Made by a program: the position numbers and the translations under genes
Notes under the pieces: generated by a model
What the model saw: the letters and a program-made list of their open reading frames with translations, nothing else
What the model was told of the DNA's origin: nothing
Databases searched by the model: none
Part shown: positions 1-8,219 of the stretch, piece by piece
Layout of the letters: the number at the start of each line of letters is the position of its first letter
Numbering within the stretch: the stretch's first letter is position 1
NCBI GenBank assembly: GCA_016195565.1
Contig: JACPZK010000016.1
Span: 1 to 41,739, forward strand
Direction of reading: 5' to 3'
Length of the DNA: 41,739 nt
Source of the DNA: Nitrospirota bacterium
Lineage (GTDB): Bacteria > Nitrospirota > Thermodesulfovibrionia > Thermodesulfovibrionales > UBA1546

Positions 1-12
1 CATTCTATCAGT

Positions 13-705
13 ATGGCAAAGAAAATTTTAATTGTTGATGATGAAAAAGATATTGTTGAGCTTATAGCATATAATCTCAAAAAAGAAGGTTTTGTCACAG
101 ATTCAGCTCCGGATGGCGAAACAGCCCTCGCAAAGATAAAGAAAGGCAATTATGACCTTGTAATCCTTGACCTCATGCTTCCCGGACTTCAGGGCGTTGA
201 ACTATGCAGGATAATAAGAAATGATATTCAAATGGCGTCACTGCCTGTTATTATGCTTACAGCCAAAGGAGAAGAGGTGGATAGAGTCCTGGGGCTTGAG
301 ATGGGAGCGGATGATTATATTACAAAGCCGTTCAGTCCGAGAGAGCTTGTTGCAAGGGTTAATGCTGTCCTCAGGAGGGCAAAAGAAAGGCCTGCATCAG
401 GTCGCATAATAAAGGAAGGAGGCCTTGTTATAGACAAAGATGCGTATGCTGTAACCCGCAAAGGCATCCCCATTAAGCTGAGCGCTACAGAATTCAGGCT
501 TCTTCTTTATCTCGTTGAGAGAAAGGGAAGGGTTTTTAACCGCGAACAACTTCTAAATGCAGTATGGAGTGATGAGGCATTCGTTGAGCCGAGAACAGTA
601 GATGTGCATATAAGAAGGCTGCGCGCTCAGATAGAGGAAAATCCTTCAAGTCCCAGCTACATCAAGACCATGCGCGGCGCTGGTTATTTTTTTGACGGCA
701 AGTAA
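13..705 (+). CDS. phoB: PhoB-type response regulator
   Basis: Two-component response regulator of the OmpR/PhoB family, 230 aa, a normal length. The receiver domain (about residues 1-120) has the acidic pair D9/D10, the phospho-acceptor D53 in LVILDLMLP and the conserved K105 in ITKPF. A C-terminal winged-helix DNA-binding domain (about 135-228) ends in the typical RTVDVHIRRLR and RGAGYFF segments. The stop codon overlaps the ATG of the adjacent sensor kinase by one base (TAATG), so the two are translationally coupled. The PhoB assignment rests on this kinase partner, on pst-phoU about 12 kb downstream and on many 11-bp-phased Pho-box-like promoters in between. Only 12 bases lie upstream in the window, so its own promoter cannot be seen. 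Another OmpR-family regulator is possible but unlikely. Confidence 0.9.
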   Translation: MAKKILIVDDEKDIVELIAYNLKKEGFVTDSAPDGETALAKIKKGNYDLVILDLMLPGLQGVELCRIIRNDIQMASLPVIMLTAKGEEVDRVLGLEMGADDYITKPFSPRELVARVNAVLRRAKERPASGRIIKEGGLVIDKDAYAVTRKGIPIKLSATEFRLLLYLVERKGRVFNREQLLNAVWSDEAFVEPRTVDVHIRRLRAQIEENPSSPSYIKTMRGAGYFFDGK

Positions 706-2504
706 TGAAACGTGTCCTTTTTAGAAGAATTCTTTTTTCATACATTATTATAGTCCCTCTGCTTTTTATCCCTCTTGAAATATACCTCTCGCAAGTTATT
801 AAGGATAATCATATTTCAAAGCTGAAAGAAACTCTGGGAATTCAGGCAGGTTTAATTGCCGATGAGATACCACGGCATTCCAAGGGCAGTCTGGATGATT
901 TCTGCAGGCGGTATAAGGAAAAAACAGGCGCAAGGATAACGGTTATTGAAAGCAGCGGCAGAGTAATCGGCGATTCTGATGAGTTGTCCGAAAAGATGGA
1001 TAACCATCTTGAGAGGCCTGAGATTAAAGAGGCTTCAATTAATATTACCGGCAGTTCCATGCGGTTCAGCACGACAGTGCAGAAAGATTCTTTCTATTTT
1101 GCCGTTTTATTGGATGAAAAAATATTTTTAAGGCTTGCGGTTCCGCTGCATGACATGGAAAAAGCAATCTCTTCCCTGCGGATGCGCATAGCTATAGCAT
1201 CTGTTATTGCGCTGCTTGCAGCTATTCTGACAGGTCTTTTGCAAACTAATAAAATTACCAAGTCAATTGAAGAGATTGCAGCTTTCTCAAGGGAAGTTAC
1301 AGCAGGAAATTTCAAGACAAGATTGTTTCTTAAGGAAAAGGGAGGAATCGGAGAGCTTGCAAAAAATATAAATACCATGGCGCATGAGTTCAAGATGCGG
1401 CTTGAGCGGAGCAATGAGGACAGGCACAGGATGGAGGAACTTTTAAAGAATATGCATGACGGCTTTGTGCTTTTGGACGTCAAGGGCAAGGTCTTGATCT
1501 GCAATCCTGCTGCAAAAAAAGTTTTCGGGGTTGAGCGCGATATAGAGGGCAGGCCGCTGCTGGAGGTAATAAGAAATGTCGGGTTAACCGATATCATGAA
1601 AGAGGTTACGGATAAAGAAGAATCTGTTGTACAGGAGATTGAGATTGAATATCCAAAAGAACTTTATCTCATGGCAACAGCAGCGCCGTTTTATTATCCT
1701 CCCCAGAGCGAGAATGTGTCAGGGGTCATGCTGTCATTTCATGATATTACAAGGCTCAGGCAGCTTGAGGATATGAGAAAGGATTTTGTGGCAAATGTAT
1801 CCCATGAAATAAAAACTCCCATTACGGCAATAAAGGGATTTGCCGAGACATTGCTTGGAGGCGCAATTGATGATAAGGAGAACGCCTTGAGGTTTTTACA
1901 GACAATTAAAAATCACAGCGAACGCCTGAATTCACTTGTTGAAGACCTGCTTACGCTTTCAAGGATAGAACTCGGTGATATAAAGATAGAAAAAACAGCA
2001 GTCAGTCTTGACGATGTTATTGATACAGTCTTTACTACATTGCGGAACAAGGCCCGGATAAATGGCATTTATCTGAGAAAGGAGATACCTGAAAATCTTG
2101 GCGAGATAAAAGCGGACAGAAATCGTCTGGTCCAGATACTCCTTAATCTTGTGGATAACGGGATAAAGTTTACGGAAACAGGGGGCATAACTGTGAAAAT
2201 TAGGAGTTCAAAGTTGAAAGTTAAAAGTGGGGAAAAAGACGCTGAACTCTTAACTCGAAACTCAAAACTCGCTGATTTCTTAGAAATCAGCGTGGAGGAT
2301 ACCGGCATAGGCATTCCGCAGAAGCATCTGCCGCGTCTTGGTGAAAGGTTTTATAGAGTTGACAGCTCCCGCTCAAGAGAACTCGGCGGAACCGGATTGG
2401 GACTTGCGATCGTGAAGCATCTTGTAAAGGCGCACGGCTGGGAAATGAAAATAGAAAGCGCTCAGGGCAAGGGGACGATAGTGAGCATTTTATGCCGTAA
2501 TTAA
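705..2504 (+). CDS. phoR: PhoR-type membrane sensor histidine kinase
   Basis: Sensor kinase of 599 aa, the likely partner of the PhoB-type regulator it overlaps by one base. There is an N-terminal membrane segment (about residues 8-28), an extracytoplasmic region, and a second membrane segment (about 160-180). A HAMP linker, a PAS domain (about 245-350), a HisKA domain with phospho-acceptor H367 in VSHEIKTPI, and a HATPase domain follow. The HATPase shows the N box (LVDNGIKFT), G1 box (VEDTGIGIP) and G2 box (GGTGLGLAIVKHL). In Pho systems this kinase senses PstSCAB-PhoU status rather than phosphate itself. Odd feature: the HATPase carries an in-frame insertion of about 23 residues between the N and G1 boxes, made of repetitive AGTTCAAAGTT-like DNA (about 2204-2272). 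Confidence 0.9.
   Translation: MKRVLFRRILFSYIIIVPLLFIPLEIYLSQVIKDNHISKLKETLGIQAGLIADEIPRHSKGSLDDFCRRYKEKTGARITVIESSGRVIGDSDELSEKMDNHLERPEIKEASINITGSSMRFSTTVQKDSFYFAVLLDEKIFLRLAVPLHDMEKAISSLRMRIAIASVIALLAAILTGLLQTNKITKSIEEIAAFSREVTAGNFKTRLFLKEKGGIGELAKNINTMAHEFKMRLERSNEDRHRMEELLKNMHDGFVLLDVKGKVLICNPAAKKVFGVERDIEGRPLLEVIRNVGLTDIMKEVTDKEESVVQEIEIEYPKELYLMATAAPFYYPPQSENVSGVMLSFHDITRLRQLEDMRKDFVANVSHEIKTPITAIKGFAETLLGGAIDDKENALRFLQTIKNHSERLNSLVEDLLTLSRIELGDIKIEKTAVSLDDVIDTVFTTLRNKARINGIYLRKEIPENLGEIKADRNRLVQILLNLVDNGIKFTETGGITVKIRSSKLKVKSGEKDAELLTRNSKLADFLEISVEDTGIGIPQKHLPRLGERFYRVDSSRSRELGGTGLGLAIVKHLVKAHGWEMKIESAQGKGTIVSILCRN
2204..2272 (+). repeat. In-frame low-complexity insertion in phoR
   Basis: AT-rich repetitive DNA (GTTCAAAGTTGAAAGTTAAAA, then a roughly inverted TTAACTCGAAACTCAAAACT) lies inside the HATPase coding region without breaking the frame. 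It encodes a Lys/Ser-rich then Leu/Asn-rich stretch between conserved kinase boxes. The boundaries are judged from where family-like sequence stops and resumes, so they are approximate. Confidence 0.6.
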
Positions 2505-2610
2505 CACTTCTTTTAACCTGTTCGCATACAAGTAAAATACTTTTCGCATTGACCTGCAAAAGAATCAAAAGAATCAGGGATGGTCTCTCGAAGGCGGCCA
2601 TTTCTTGAAA

Positions 2611-2655
2611 ATGTCATTCCTCTGTCATATCCATGTAACATCAATCCCTTAGAAT
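2611..2655 (+). promoter_or_regulatory. Pho box and -10 upstream of small Cys protein
   Basis: Three 7-mers with 11-bp phasing: ATGTCAT (2611), CTGTCAT (2622) and ATGTAAC (2633). The -10-like TAGAAT (2650-2655) begins exactly 10 nt after the last repeat. This is the geometry of a PhoB-activated promoter, in which the box replaces the -35 element. The predicted start near 2662 leaves a short leader containing AAGGAGGG before the ATG at 2685. Confidence 0.75.
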
Positions 2656-2684
2656 TACTGTAAAACGTTCCGAAGGAGGGTAAC

Positions 2685-2897
2685 ATGATATGCAAACACC
2701 TGCAGCAGTTCAGCATGCCTGAGACAGTATGGCGCATTGAGTCATGCGCAGTAAACGACAGGCCTTATAATCCCAACATCACTGAGCTAAACAATTTCTG
2801 CAAAGGCGAACAGAATAAGGGATGCCCTGTACTATTAAGGAGAGAATCAGCATTTGAAGGCAGCGGCCTTTTATTAGCAAGCTGCACAGCGGTATAG
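2685..2897 (+). CDS. Small Cys-rich protein (family B, copy 1)
   Basis: Unrecognised 70-aa protein with an excellent Shine-Dalgarno (AAGGAGGG) seven bases before the ATG and a Pho-type promoter just upstream, so it is probably expressed under phosphate limitation. It shares a pattern with the 68-aa protein at 11725-11931: I-C-x-H-L-Q near the N terminus, then C, (D/N)(D/K)xPYxP, EL, a further C, and a final K-x-CP. Four to five Cys residues suggest metal binding or a redox role, but no function is known to me. No signal peptide or membrane segment is visible. It sits just upstream of the EAL-GGDEF and GH1 genes and may be the first gene of that transcript. Confidence 0.7.
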   Translation: MICKHLQQFSMPETVWRIESCAVNDRPYNPNITELNNFCKGEQNKGCPVLLRRESAFEGSGLLLASCTAV

Positions 2898-2915
2898 CCT
2901 TACCGGCGGTATAGT

Positions 2916-4772
2916 ATGACTGTAAGATCAAAATGGGAAATAACCATAGACGATGAAAACTGTGTCTCTGAAAAGAAAAACAGTCTGAACGAAATAGGCG
3001 GGGATGCAATACTCGAACTCCTTGACGGCAATTTGCTCACCACCCACTTCCAGCCTGTCTTCTCCGCAAAGGACGGAGCTGTTTACGGTTATGAAGCATT
3101 GACGCGGATAAAGGGCGATAAAGGCGCTATCAACATTGGAGATTTGTTCAAAAAAGCGATATTGACGAACACTATCTCCTCCCTCGATGTCTGGTGCAGG
3201 GAAAATGGAATAAGGCTGTCGTCCTCTCTCGGCATAAATCATAACAATGCATACCTGTTCATAAACGTATGTCCCGAGTCATTAATGGACCCTGCCCACA
3301 GCGTCGGGATAACCGACGAGCTCGCAGAGAAATGGGGTATATCAAAGGAGAAAATTATCCTTGAAATAACCGAAGAGAGCGCTATACACAACTACAATTT
3401 ATTCAAGGAGGCCGTTGCATATTACAAGAAGAGGGGCTATAAAATAGCCATAGACGATTTTGGCGCAGGATACGGAGGACTGAAAATGCTCTCTATGATA
3501 GAGCCTGATTTTGTCAAGATAGACCGCTATTTTATATCAAACATAGACAAAGCCACTGTAAAGTTCAATCTTGTGGATTCCATGGCTTCAGCATGCCACA
3601 GGCTCGGCATAAAGGTCATAGCCGAAGGCATAGAACAGGAAGAAGAACTCAAGACCGTAATGAACATGGGGATTGCTCTGCTCCAGGGGTACTACCTTCA
3701 CAAACCCTCCCCTGTTCTCAATGGTGATAGGGCGCAAATTTCCATGCTGCACAATAAAAGCGCAAGCTGCTGTATGCAAAACGACGAGTTGTGTTTCATC
3801 GGAGACATTGCACATAACATAACGCCCATCCATCCATCGGGAGATATCTGGTCTGCATTCAACAGGTTTGTTGAAGACCCTGCAATCAGGGTAATACCTG
3901 TTGTTGACGATTCGAGAATAGTCGGTATACTTCACAGAAACAGGTTTTTGGAGAACAGTATCCTCGGCAACTACGGTTTTGCCATGCATCTGAATGCCAC
4001 AAAACGCATACACGACCTCATGGAACAGCCTTCCATGATAGTAGACGCGAATACTACACTGGAAGACGTGGCACAGAGAATACAATCAAGAAAGTCAGAA
4101 TTCCTTTATGATGATATATGCATAACAAAAAACGGCAAATACCACGGCATGGTGGCAGTCCATATCCTCCTCAATGCAATAACAGAAAGAAGCCTTATCC
4201 TTGCAAGGAATGCAAACCCCCTCTCCGGCCTCCCCGGGAATGAATCGATACAGCGAGAAATAAACAAAAGGATTTCCCAGAATATGCACTTTGATGTCTG
4301 CTACATAGACATCAACAATTTCAAGCCGTATAACGACCACTACGGTTTTGAAAAGGGAGATACGGTCATAAAAACGCTATCATGTATAATTGAAGACTCG
4401 CTAAAACCCGAGGACTTCGACTCCAGCTTCGCAGGGCATATAGGAGGAGATGACTTTATAGTTATCATGCCTCCTCAGATATCCCTCCCTGTATGCGAAA
4501 AGATAATCTCCAGCTTTGAGTCCACGCTTCCTGTACTGCATGATACAGAGGATCACGGCAAAGGTTATTATATCTCAAAGAACAGAAGAGATGAGAAAGA
4601 GACATTCAACCTGCTTTCTATCTCCATAGGAATCGTCAGCGCAGAAGTCCATAAAATCAAATCTTTTGCCCAGCTTGCATCAATAGCAACAGAGGTAAAG
4701 AAGGCTGCAAAGGTGCAGTCTGCCTCAGGTAAGGGTTCATCCATCGTGAGGGACAGAAGGCTTATGGAATGA
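2916..4772 (+). CDS. EAL-CBS-GGDEF c-di-GMP signalling protein
   Basis: A 618-aa soluble protein with an unusual domain order. The EAL phosphodiesterase domain (about residues 36-265) retains the signature YEALTRI (EAL at 60-62), EITEES, AIDDFGAGY and AEGIE, all expected in an active c-di-GMP hydrolase. A CBS-type segment (about 290-440) follows. The C-terminal GGDEF domain (about 445-610) reads GGDDF at 510-514, a conservative change, so cyclase activity or GTP-sensing is possible. No Shine-Dalgarno is obvious at the ATG, which follows the previous small gene by 18 nt; coupling is likely. The stop overlaps the GH1 start as ATGA. It lies downstream of a Pho box, which would link c-di-GMP turnover to phosphate supply. 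Confidence 0.85.
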   Translation: MTVRSKWEITIDDENCVSEKKNSLNEIGGDAILELLDGNLLTTHFQPVFSAKDGAVYGYEALTRIKGDKGAINIGDLFKKAILTNTISSLDVWCRENGIRLSSSLGINHNNAYLFINVCPESLMDPAHSVGITDELAEKWGISKEKIILEITEESAIHNYNLFKEAVAYYKKRGYKIAIDDFGAGYGGLKMLSMIEPDFVKIDRYFISNIDKATVKFNLVDSMASACHRLGIKVIAEGIEQEEELKTVMNMGIALLQGYYLHKPSPVLNGDRAQISMLHNKSASCCMQNDELCFIGDIAHNITPIHPSGDIWSAFNRFVEDPAIRVIPVVDDSRIVGILHRNRFLENSILGNYGFAMHLNATKRIHDLMEQPSMIVDANTTLEDVAQRIQSRKSEFLYDDICITKNGKYHGMVAVHILLNAITERSLILARNANPLSGLPGNESIQREINKRISQNMHFDVCYIDINNFKPYNDHYGFEKGDTVIKTLSCIIEDSLKPEDFDSSFAGHIGGDDFIVIMPPQISLPVCEKIISSFESTLPVLHDTEDHGKGYYISKNRRDEKETFNLLSISIGIVSAEVHKIKSFAQLASIATEVKKAAKVQSASGKGSSIVRDRRLME

Positions 4773-5995
4773 GTTTTCTATGGGGTGTTGCAACGTCGGC
4801 CTTCCAGCTTGAAGGCTCTCCGTACGCAGACTGGGCATCGTGGGATGAAATACTTAGTGAAAAGCCTGATGTCACAGACCATTACAACCTCTATAAAAAG
4901 GACCTGGCCTTATTAAAAGATATTGGCGTGAATGCCTATAGGTTTTCTGTTGAATGGAGCAGGATACAGCCGAAGGAAAATATCTGGGATGATGAGGCTA
5001 TTGCGCATTATCAGGAGGTCATCGACATACTCAGGAGCGATAATATCGAGCCGATGGTTACCCTTCACCACTTTACCCATCCGCTCTGGTTCATAAAAAA
5101 ATATCCGTGGCATGAGGATGTATCCATTGAGAAGTTTCTGGCCTTCTCAGAAAAGATAGTCTCAAGGTTAAAGGGAGTGCGGTATTGGATAACCTTTAAT
5201 GAACCATATGTGCTTATTCTCGCCGGTTACTTTGAGGGATGTACGCCGCCAGGGCTCAGGAATGTCCCGTTAGGGGTGAAGGCATTAAAAAATATTCTGG
5301 CCTGCCATGGGAAGGTATATGACCTTATTCATTCCAAAATACCTGATTCAATGGTAAGCATCGCACATAATATGGCTGCACTTGCGCCGTGGAACAGGTG
5401 GAATCCTCTGGACAAGCTTCTCTCCATGATTGCAAAGCACTTTTATAATCACTCCCTTTTAGATGCATTTATCACCGGCACTCTCAGTGTAAAACTTCCA
5501 TTTAAGAAAGCAGTGGAAATTCCTGTTCCCATAAAGGGCAAGCTGGATTTCTTCGGTGTGAATTATTACACAAGGATTCACATGAGGTTCAATCCTTTCA
5601 AAAAGATGGGGGTCGAAATGAGGCACAGGGATATTGACGGCTATGGACTTACGGATATGGGATGGGAGGTACATCCCCGCGGTCTTGAAAAGGTTTTGAG
5701 GTATGCGTCAAAACTCAATGTTCCCTTAATAATAACAGAGAACGGCATTGCGACCAGGGACTGCCAGAGGAAGATAAAATTCATGAAACGCCATGTAGAC
5801 GTGCTCGAAAAGTGCATTAAGGACGGTATCGACGTGAGGGGATACTTCTACTGGTCGCTTATAGACAATTACGAATGGCTTCAGGGCCTTGATGCACGTT
5901 TTGGACTTTACAAAGTTGATTTTAATACTCTGGAACGTAAACCGACCAATGCAGCTGCTTATTATTCATATCTGATAAAAAGCAGAAGTTTTTAA
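4769..5995 (+). CDS. Glycoside hydrolase family 1 (beta-glycosidase)
   Basis: A 408-aa family 1 glycoside hydrolase, somewhat shorter than typical members (about 440-470 aa). It has the N-terminal LWGVATSAFQLEG barrel motif, the acid/base glutamate E145 in TFNEP and the nucleophile E324 in ITENG. The C-terminal YFYWSLIDNYEWLQG motif is also present. There is no signal peptide, so it is cytoplasmic and would hydrolyse a beta-glycoside or glycolipid-derived sugar; the substrate cannot be read from sequence. The start overlaps the EAL-GGDEF stop by four bases (ATGA), indicating coupled translation in the same Pho-controlled transcript. A Pho box for the next gene begins within its last codons (5990). 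Confidence 0.9.
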   Translation: MSFLWGVATSAFQLEGSPYADWASWDEILSEKPDVTDHYNLYKKDLALLKDIGVNAYRFSVEWSRIQPKENIWDDEAIAHYQEVIDILRSDNIEPMVTLHHFTHPLWFIKKYPWHEDVSIEKFLAFSEKIVSRLKGVRYWITFNEPYVLILAGYFEGCTPPGLRNVPLGVKALKNILACHGKVYDLIHSKIPDSMVSIAHNMAALAPWNRWNPLDKLLSMIAKHFYNHSLLDAFITGTLSVKLPFKKAVEIPVPIKGKLDFFGVNYYTRIHMRFNPFKKMGVEMRHRDIDGYGLTDMGWEVHPRGLEKVLRYASKLNVPLIITENGIATRDCQRKIKFMKRHVDVLEKCIKDGIDVRGYFYWSLIDNYEWLQGLDARFGLYKVDFNTLERKPTNAAAYYSYLIKSRSF

Positions 5996-6045
5996 CCTGA
6001 TTTTAACCTTCCCTTAATACTCCTGTAACTACAAAAACCTATACT
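5990..6045 (+). promoter_or_regulatory. Pho box and -10 of the PHP gene
   Basis: Four 7-mers at 11-bp phasing: TTTTAAC (5990), TTTTAAC (6001), CCTTAAT (6012) and CTGTAAC (6023). The -10 TATACT (6040-6045) starts exactly 10 nt after the last repeat. The start codon of the PHP gene at 6054 is only 8 nt beyond the -10, so the transcript would be leaderless or nearly so. Confidence 0.8.
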
Positions 6046-6053
6046 TAATAGTA

Positions 6054-6743
6054 ATGTTACTGTGTGATTTCCATATCCACACAAAATACTCTGACGGATC
6101 GGTGGAGTTGGGAAGGGTTGTCGACCTCTATGGGCAGGCCGGGTTCGATGTCATCTCCATAACAGACCATGTGGTTAACGGGGACAATCCCATCGGAAAG
6201 CTCGCCCATCGTTTTAGATTATCTGTTACAGCAGAAAATTTTGACGAATACATAGCCAATGTAAAATACGAGGCAGAAAGGGCATGGAGCAAGTATGAAA
6301 TGCTTGTAGTCCCTGGCGTGGAAATCAGCAAAAACTACATTACTCCTGAAAAATCAGCCCATATCCTTATCATCGACATAAAAGAGTTTATCCCTGCCTG
6401 CCTGAACTATGAAAAGATATTCCTTGAGGCAAAACAGCAGGACACACTGATAGTAGCCTGCCATCCACATTACCTTTCGGAATTCGGCAGGGACACCCTT
6501 TTTCTCTGGAACAACAGGGACAAATACGCCAAATACATAGATGCGTGGGAAATAGCCAACAGGGATGACGTGTTCAACGTCATAAGCCTCAAGAAATATC
6601 CCTATATTGCCAGCAGTGATTTTCATAGGACGCGACACCTGTATTCGTGGAAGACTCTCCTGAACTGCGAAAAAAATACGGGGTCGGTAAAACAATGCAT
6701 AAGGCATAACAAAGGAGTAGCTATAACATTATTCAGGAATTAG
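6054..6743 (+). CDS. PHP-domain phosphoesterase
   Basis: A 229-aa protein made of a single PHP metal-dependent phosphoesterase domain. Visible metal-binding motifs are FHIHTKYSDG (H7, H9, D14), ITDH, the E of PGVEIS, CHPH and SSDFHR. The N terminus is already inside the first motif, so translation must begin here. There is no Shine-Dalgarno, and the -10 box lies 8 nt upstream. A strong four-repeat Pho box points to induction by phosphate starvation, fitting a role in releasing phosphate from an organic ester. The next gene is a GT21-like glycosyltransferase, so a phospholipid-to-glycolipid swap is an attractive inference. The substrate is unknown; histidinol-phosphatase or a nucleotide phosphatase are alternatives. 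Confidence 0.8.
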   Translation: MLLCDFHIHTKYSDGSVELGRVVDLYGQAGFDVISITDHVVNGDNPIGKLAHRFRLSVTAENFDEYIANVKYEAERAWSKYEMLVVPGVEISKNYITPEKSAHILIIDIKEFIPACLNYEKIFLEAKQQDTLIVACHPHYLSEFGRDTLFLWNNRDKYAKYIDAWEIANRDDVFNVISLKKYPYIASSDFHRTRHLYSWKTLLNCEKNTGSVKQCIRHNKGVAITLFRN

Positions 6744-6766
6744 AAAGATGAGAAATACCTTTATAA

Positions 6767-6830
6767 GTCATTCCTGCAAAAGCAGGAATCCAGAGAAAAA
6801 CTACTGGATTCCCGTTTTCACGGGAATGAC
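6767..6830. repeat. Dispersed palindromic repeat (TGTCATTCC type), copy 1
   Basis: Begins GTCATTCCTGC and ends CGGGAATGAC, with nested inverted pairs (CCTGCAAAAGCAGG, then CCCGTTTTCACGGG). This is a small dispersed palindromic repeat in the gap between the PHP gene and the glycosyltransferase. Related copies lie near 18721, 22587 and 33721. Confidence 0.75.
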
Positions 6831-6860
6831 AGAAAGATTGCGTAAAAGGAGGAATTCGTA

Positions 6861-8153
6861 ATGGAAATATTCTATGTTTTTGCCGGCATAACAATTTTTG
6901 GACTTATATGTTATGGATTGCAAATATGGGCAGTGCGCTCAACGCTAAAAGAAGATAAGAAGGTAAGAGGTTCAGAAGATGGGAATGCTTCAACCTCTCA
7001 ACTTTTTAACTTCTCATCTTCTCAATTTCAGTTTCCTCCTGTCTCGATCCTCAAGCCCCTAAAGGGCCTTGATGACAATCTGTTCGATAATCTTGCAAGC
7101 TTCTGCGCACAGGATTATCCAGAATACGAAATTATATTTTCGCTTCAAGACCACAATGACCCTGCTTTTAAAGTAGTAAGAAAAATAAGGGATAAATATC
7201 CTGAAAAAGATATTTCCGTCATAGTAGAAAGATGCGATCTGGGATTAAACCCGAAGGTCAATAATCTCATCCCGGCATATAAGGCATCAAAATACGAATT
7301 AATCCTCATAAGCGACAGCAATGTGATGGTTGGTAATAATTACCTGAAGGCTATCACTAAACACATGCAAGACCCGGATGTAGGCCTTGTAAGCAACATG
7401 ATAAGAGGAATAGGAGGCCGCACCATCGGATCAATACTGGAAAATCTGCATCTAAACTCCTTCATAGCAGGAAGCGTATGCTTCCTCGACAAATTTCTGA
7501 AGATGCCGTGCGTAATTGGAAAATCCATGCTTATGAGGAAAAGAGACCTTGAAGTCATCAGTGGATTTAAGGCTGTAAAAGATGTCCTTGCAGAGGATTA
7601 TGTCATAGGCAAAAGGATGCATGGAATCGGGAAGAAAGTTGTGCTTTCGAATTATGCAGTTAATAATGTCAATGAATACTGGGGGATCAGAAGATTCATT
7701 AACAGGCATACAAGATGGGGGAAACTCAGATGGAGGCTTGGAGGAATAAAATATCTCTCCGAACTCATCGGAAATCCGGTATTCATGGCCTCTTTACCGG
7801 TATTGCTGTGGGAGCCATCAAAAATAACCATATCATTTGCTCTCCTTGTGAGTTTCCTCAAAGTCCTTGGTGATTCTTATCTTGGCACCCTGATATATGA
7901 CACAGAAAATCGGAGAAGCGGAGAATCACCCATTCACCCATTCACCCACTCACCCATTCACTACTTACTATCGCCCATTAAAGACATTATAATCGGGTTT
8001 ATATGGTTTGTCCCGATTCTGAGCAATACAGTTGTCTGGAGGGGAAGCAGATACATAATCGGCAGGAATTCCGTCCTATCTCCCATGCCTGAAAGCAATA
8101 TATGGGCTTGGAGATACAGGGTTGCAGACGCTATTAAGGCAAGGCTCGCATGA
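6861..8153 (+). CDS. GT21-like (ceramide glucosyltransferase/HpnI-type) glycosyltransferase
   Basis: A 430-aa membrane glycosyltransferase resembling the ceramide glucosyltransferase/HpnI group. There is an N-terminal membrane anchor (residues 3-24), PVSILKPLKG, the nucleotide-sugar Asp motif ISDSN, AEDYVIGKRM, and the RHTRWGKLRW version of the family (Q/R)xxRW motif. C-terminal hydrophobic segments follow. The family adds sugar to a lipid acceptor at the membrane. A good Shine-Dalgarno (AAAGGAGGAA) precedes the ATG. It probably belongs to the Pho-controlled PHP transcript, fitting glycolipid synthesis when phosphate is scarce. Two in-frame low-complexity insertions are present: one after the anchor (about residues 34-57) and one near residues 351-367. 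The stop codon lies in the loop of a terminator hairpin. Confidence 0.8.
   Translation: MEIFYVFAGITIFGLICYGLQIWAVRSTLKEDKKVRGSEDGNASTSQLFNFSSSQFQFPPVSILKPLKGLDDNLFDNLASFCAQDYPEYEIIFSLQDHNDPAFKVVRKIRDKYPEKDISVIVERCDLGLNPKVNNLIPAYKASKYELILISDSNVMVGNNYLKAITKHMQDPDVGLVSNMIRGIGGRTIGSILENLHLNSFIAGSVCFLDKFLKMPCVIGKSMLMRKRDLEVISGFKAVKDVLAEDYVIGKRMHGIGKKVVLSNYAVNNVNEYWGIRRFINRHTRWGKLRWRLGGIKYLSELIGNPVFMASLPVLLWEPSKITISFALLVSFLKVLGDSYLGTLIYDTENRRSGESPIHPFTHSPIHYLLSPIKDIIIGFIWFVPILSNTVVWRGSRYIIGRNSVLSPMPESNIWAWRYRVADAIKARLA
6961..7031 (+). repeat. In-frame low-complexity insertion in glycosyltransferase (N-terminal)
   Basis: Repetitive CAACCTCTCAACTTTTTAAC / CTTCTCATCTTCTCAATTTC DNA preceded by its rough complement (AGAGGTTCAGAAGATGGGA). 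It encodes a Ser/Phe/Gln-rich stretch between the membrane anchor and the first conserved catalytic motif. The frame stays open; edges are approximate. Confidence 0.55.
7927..7961 (+). repeat. In-frame tandem 8-mer repeat in glycosyltransferase (C-terminal)
   Basis: Four to five imperfect copies of the 8-mer CACCCATT in tandem, translated as SPIHPFTHSPIH. The period (8) is not a multiple of three, so copy-number change would shift the frame. That makes this a potential phase-variation site in the last quarter of the gene. Confidence 0.7.
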
Positions 8154-8181
8154 TTTGGGGAAACCCGAGCCTGATTTTTTT
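8142..8181 (+). terminator. Rho-independent terminator after glycosyltransferase
   Basis: Stem AGGCTCG (8142-8148) pairs with CGAGCCT (8166-8172), followed by GA and a run of seven T. The stop codon (8151-8153) lies within the loop. Confidence 0.7.
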
Positions 8182-8219
8182 ATAAACCTGCGGCATTTCA
8201 TTAAGCATAAGGGGGGAAT

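Noticed and set aside
1094-1597. 167-codon antisense ORF within phoR
   Set aside because: Ser/Phe-rich translation typical of the reverse of a helical coding region; phoR domains are unambiguous.
2500-2528. Possible Pho box after phoR (TTTTAAC at 2511)
   Set aside because: Only one good 7-mer; the flanking positions at 11 bp (ATTAACA, TCGCATA) are weak, and no -10 or gene is placed for it.
3588-4085. 165-codon antisense ORF within the EAL-GGDEF gene
   Set aside because: Opposite a clearly conserved gene, with no ribosome site or recognisable product.
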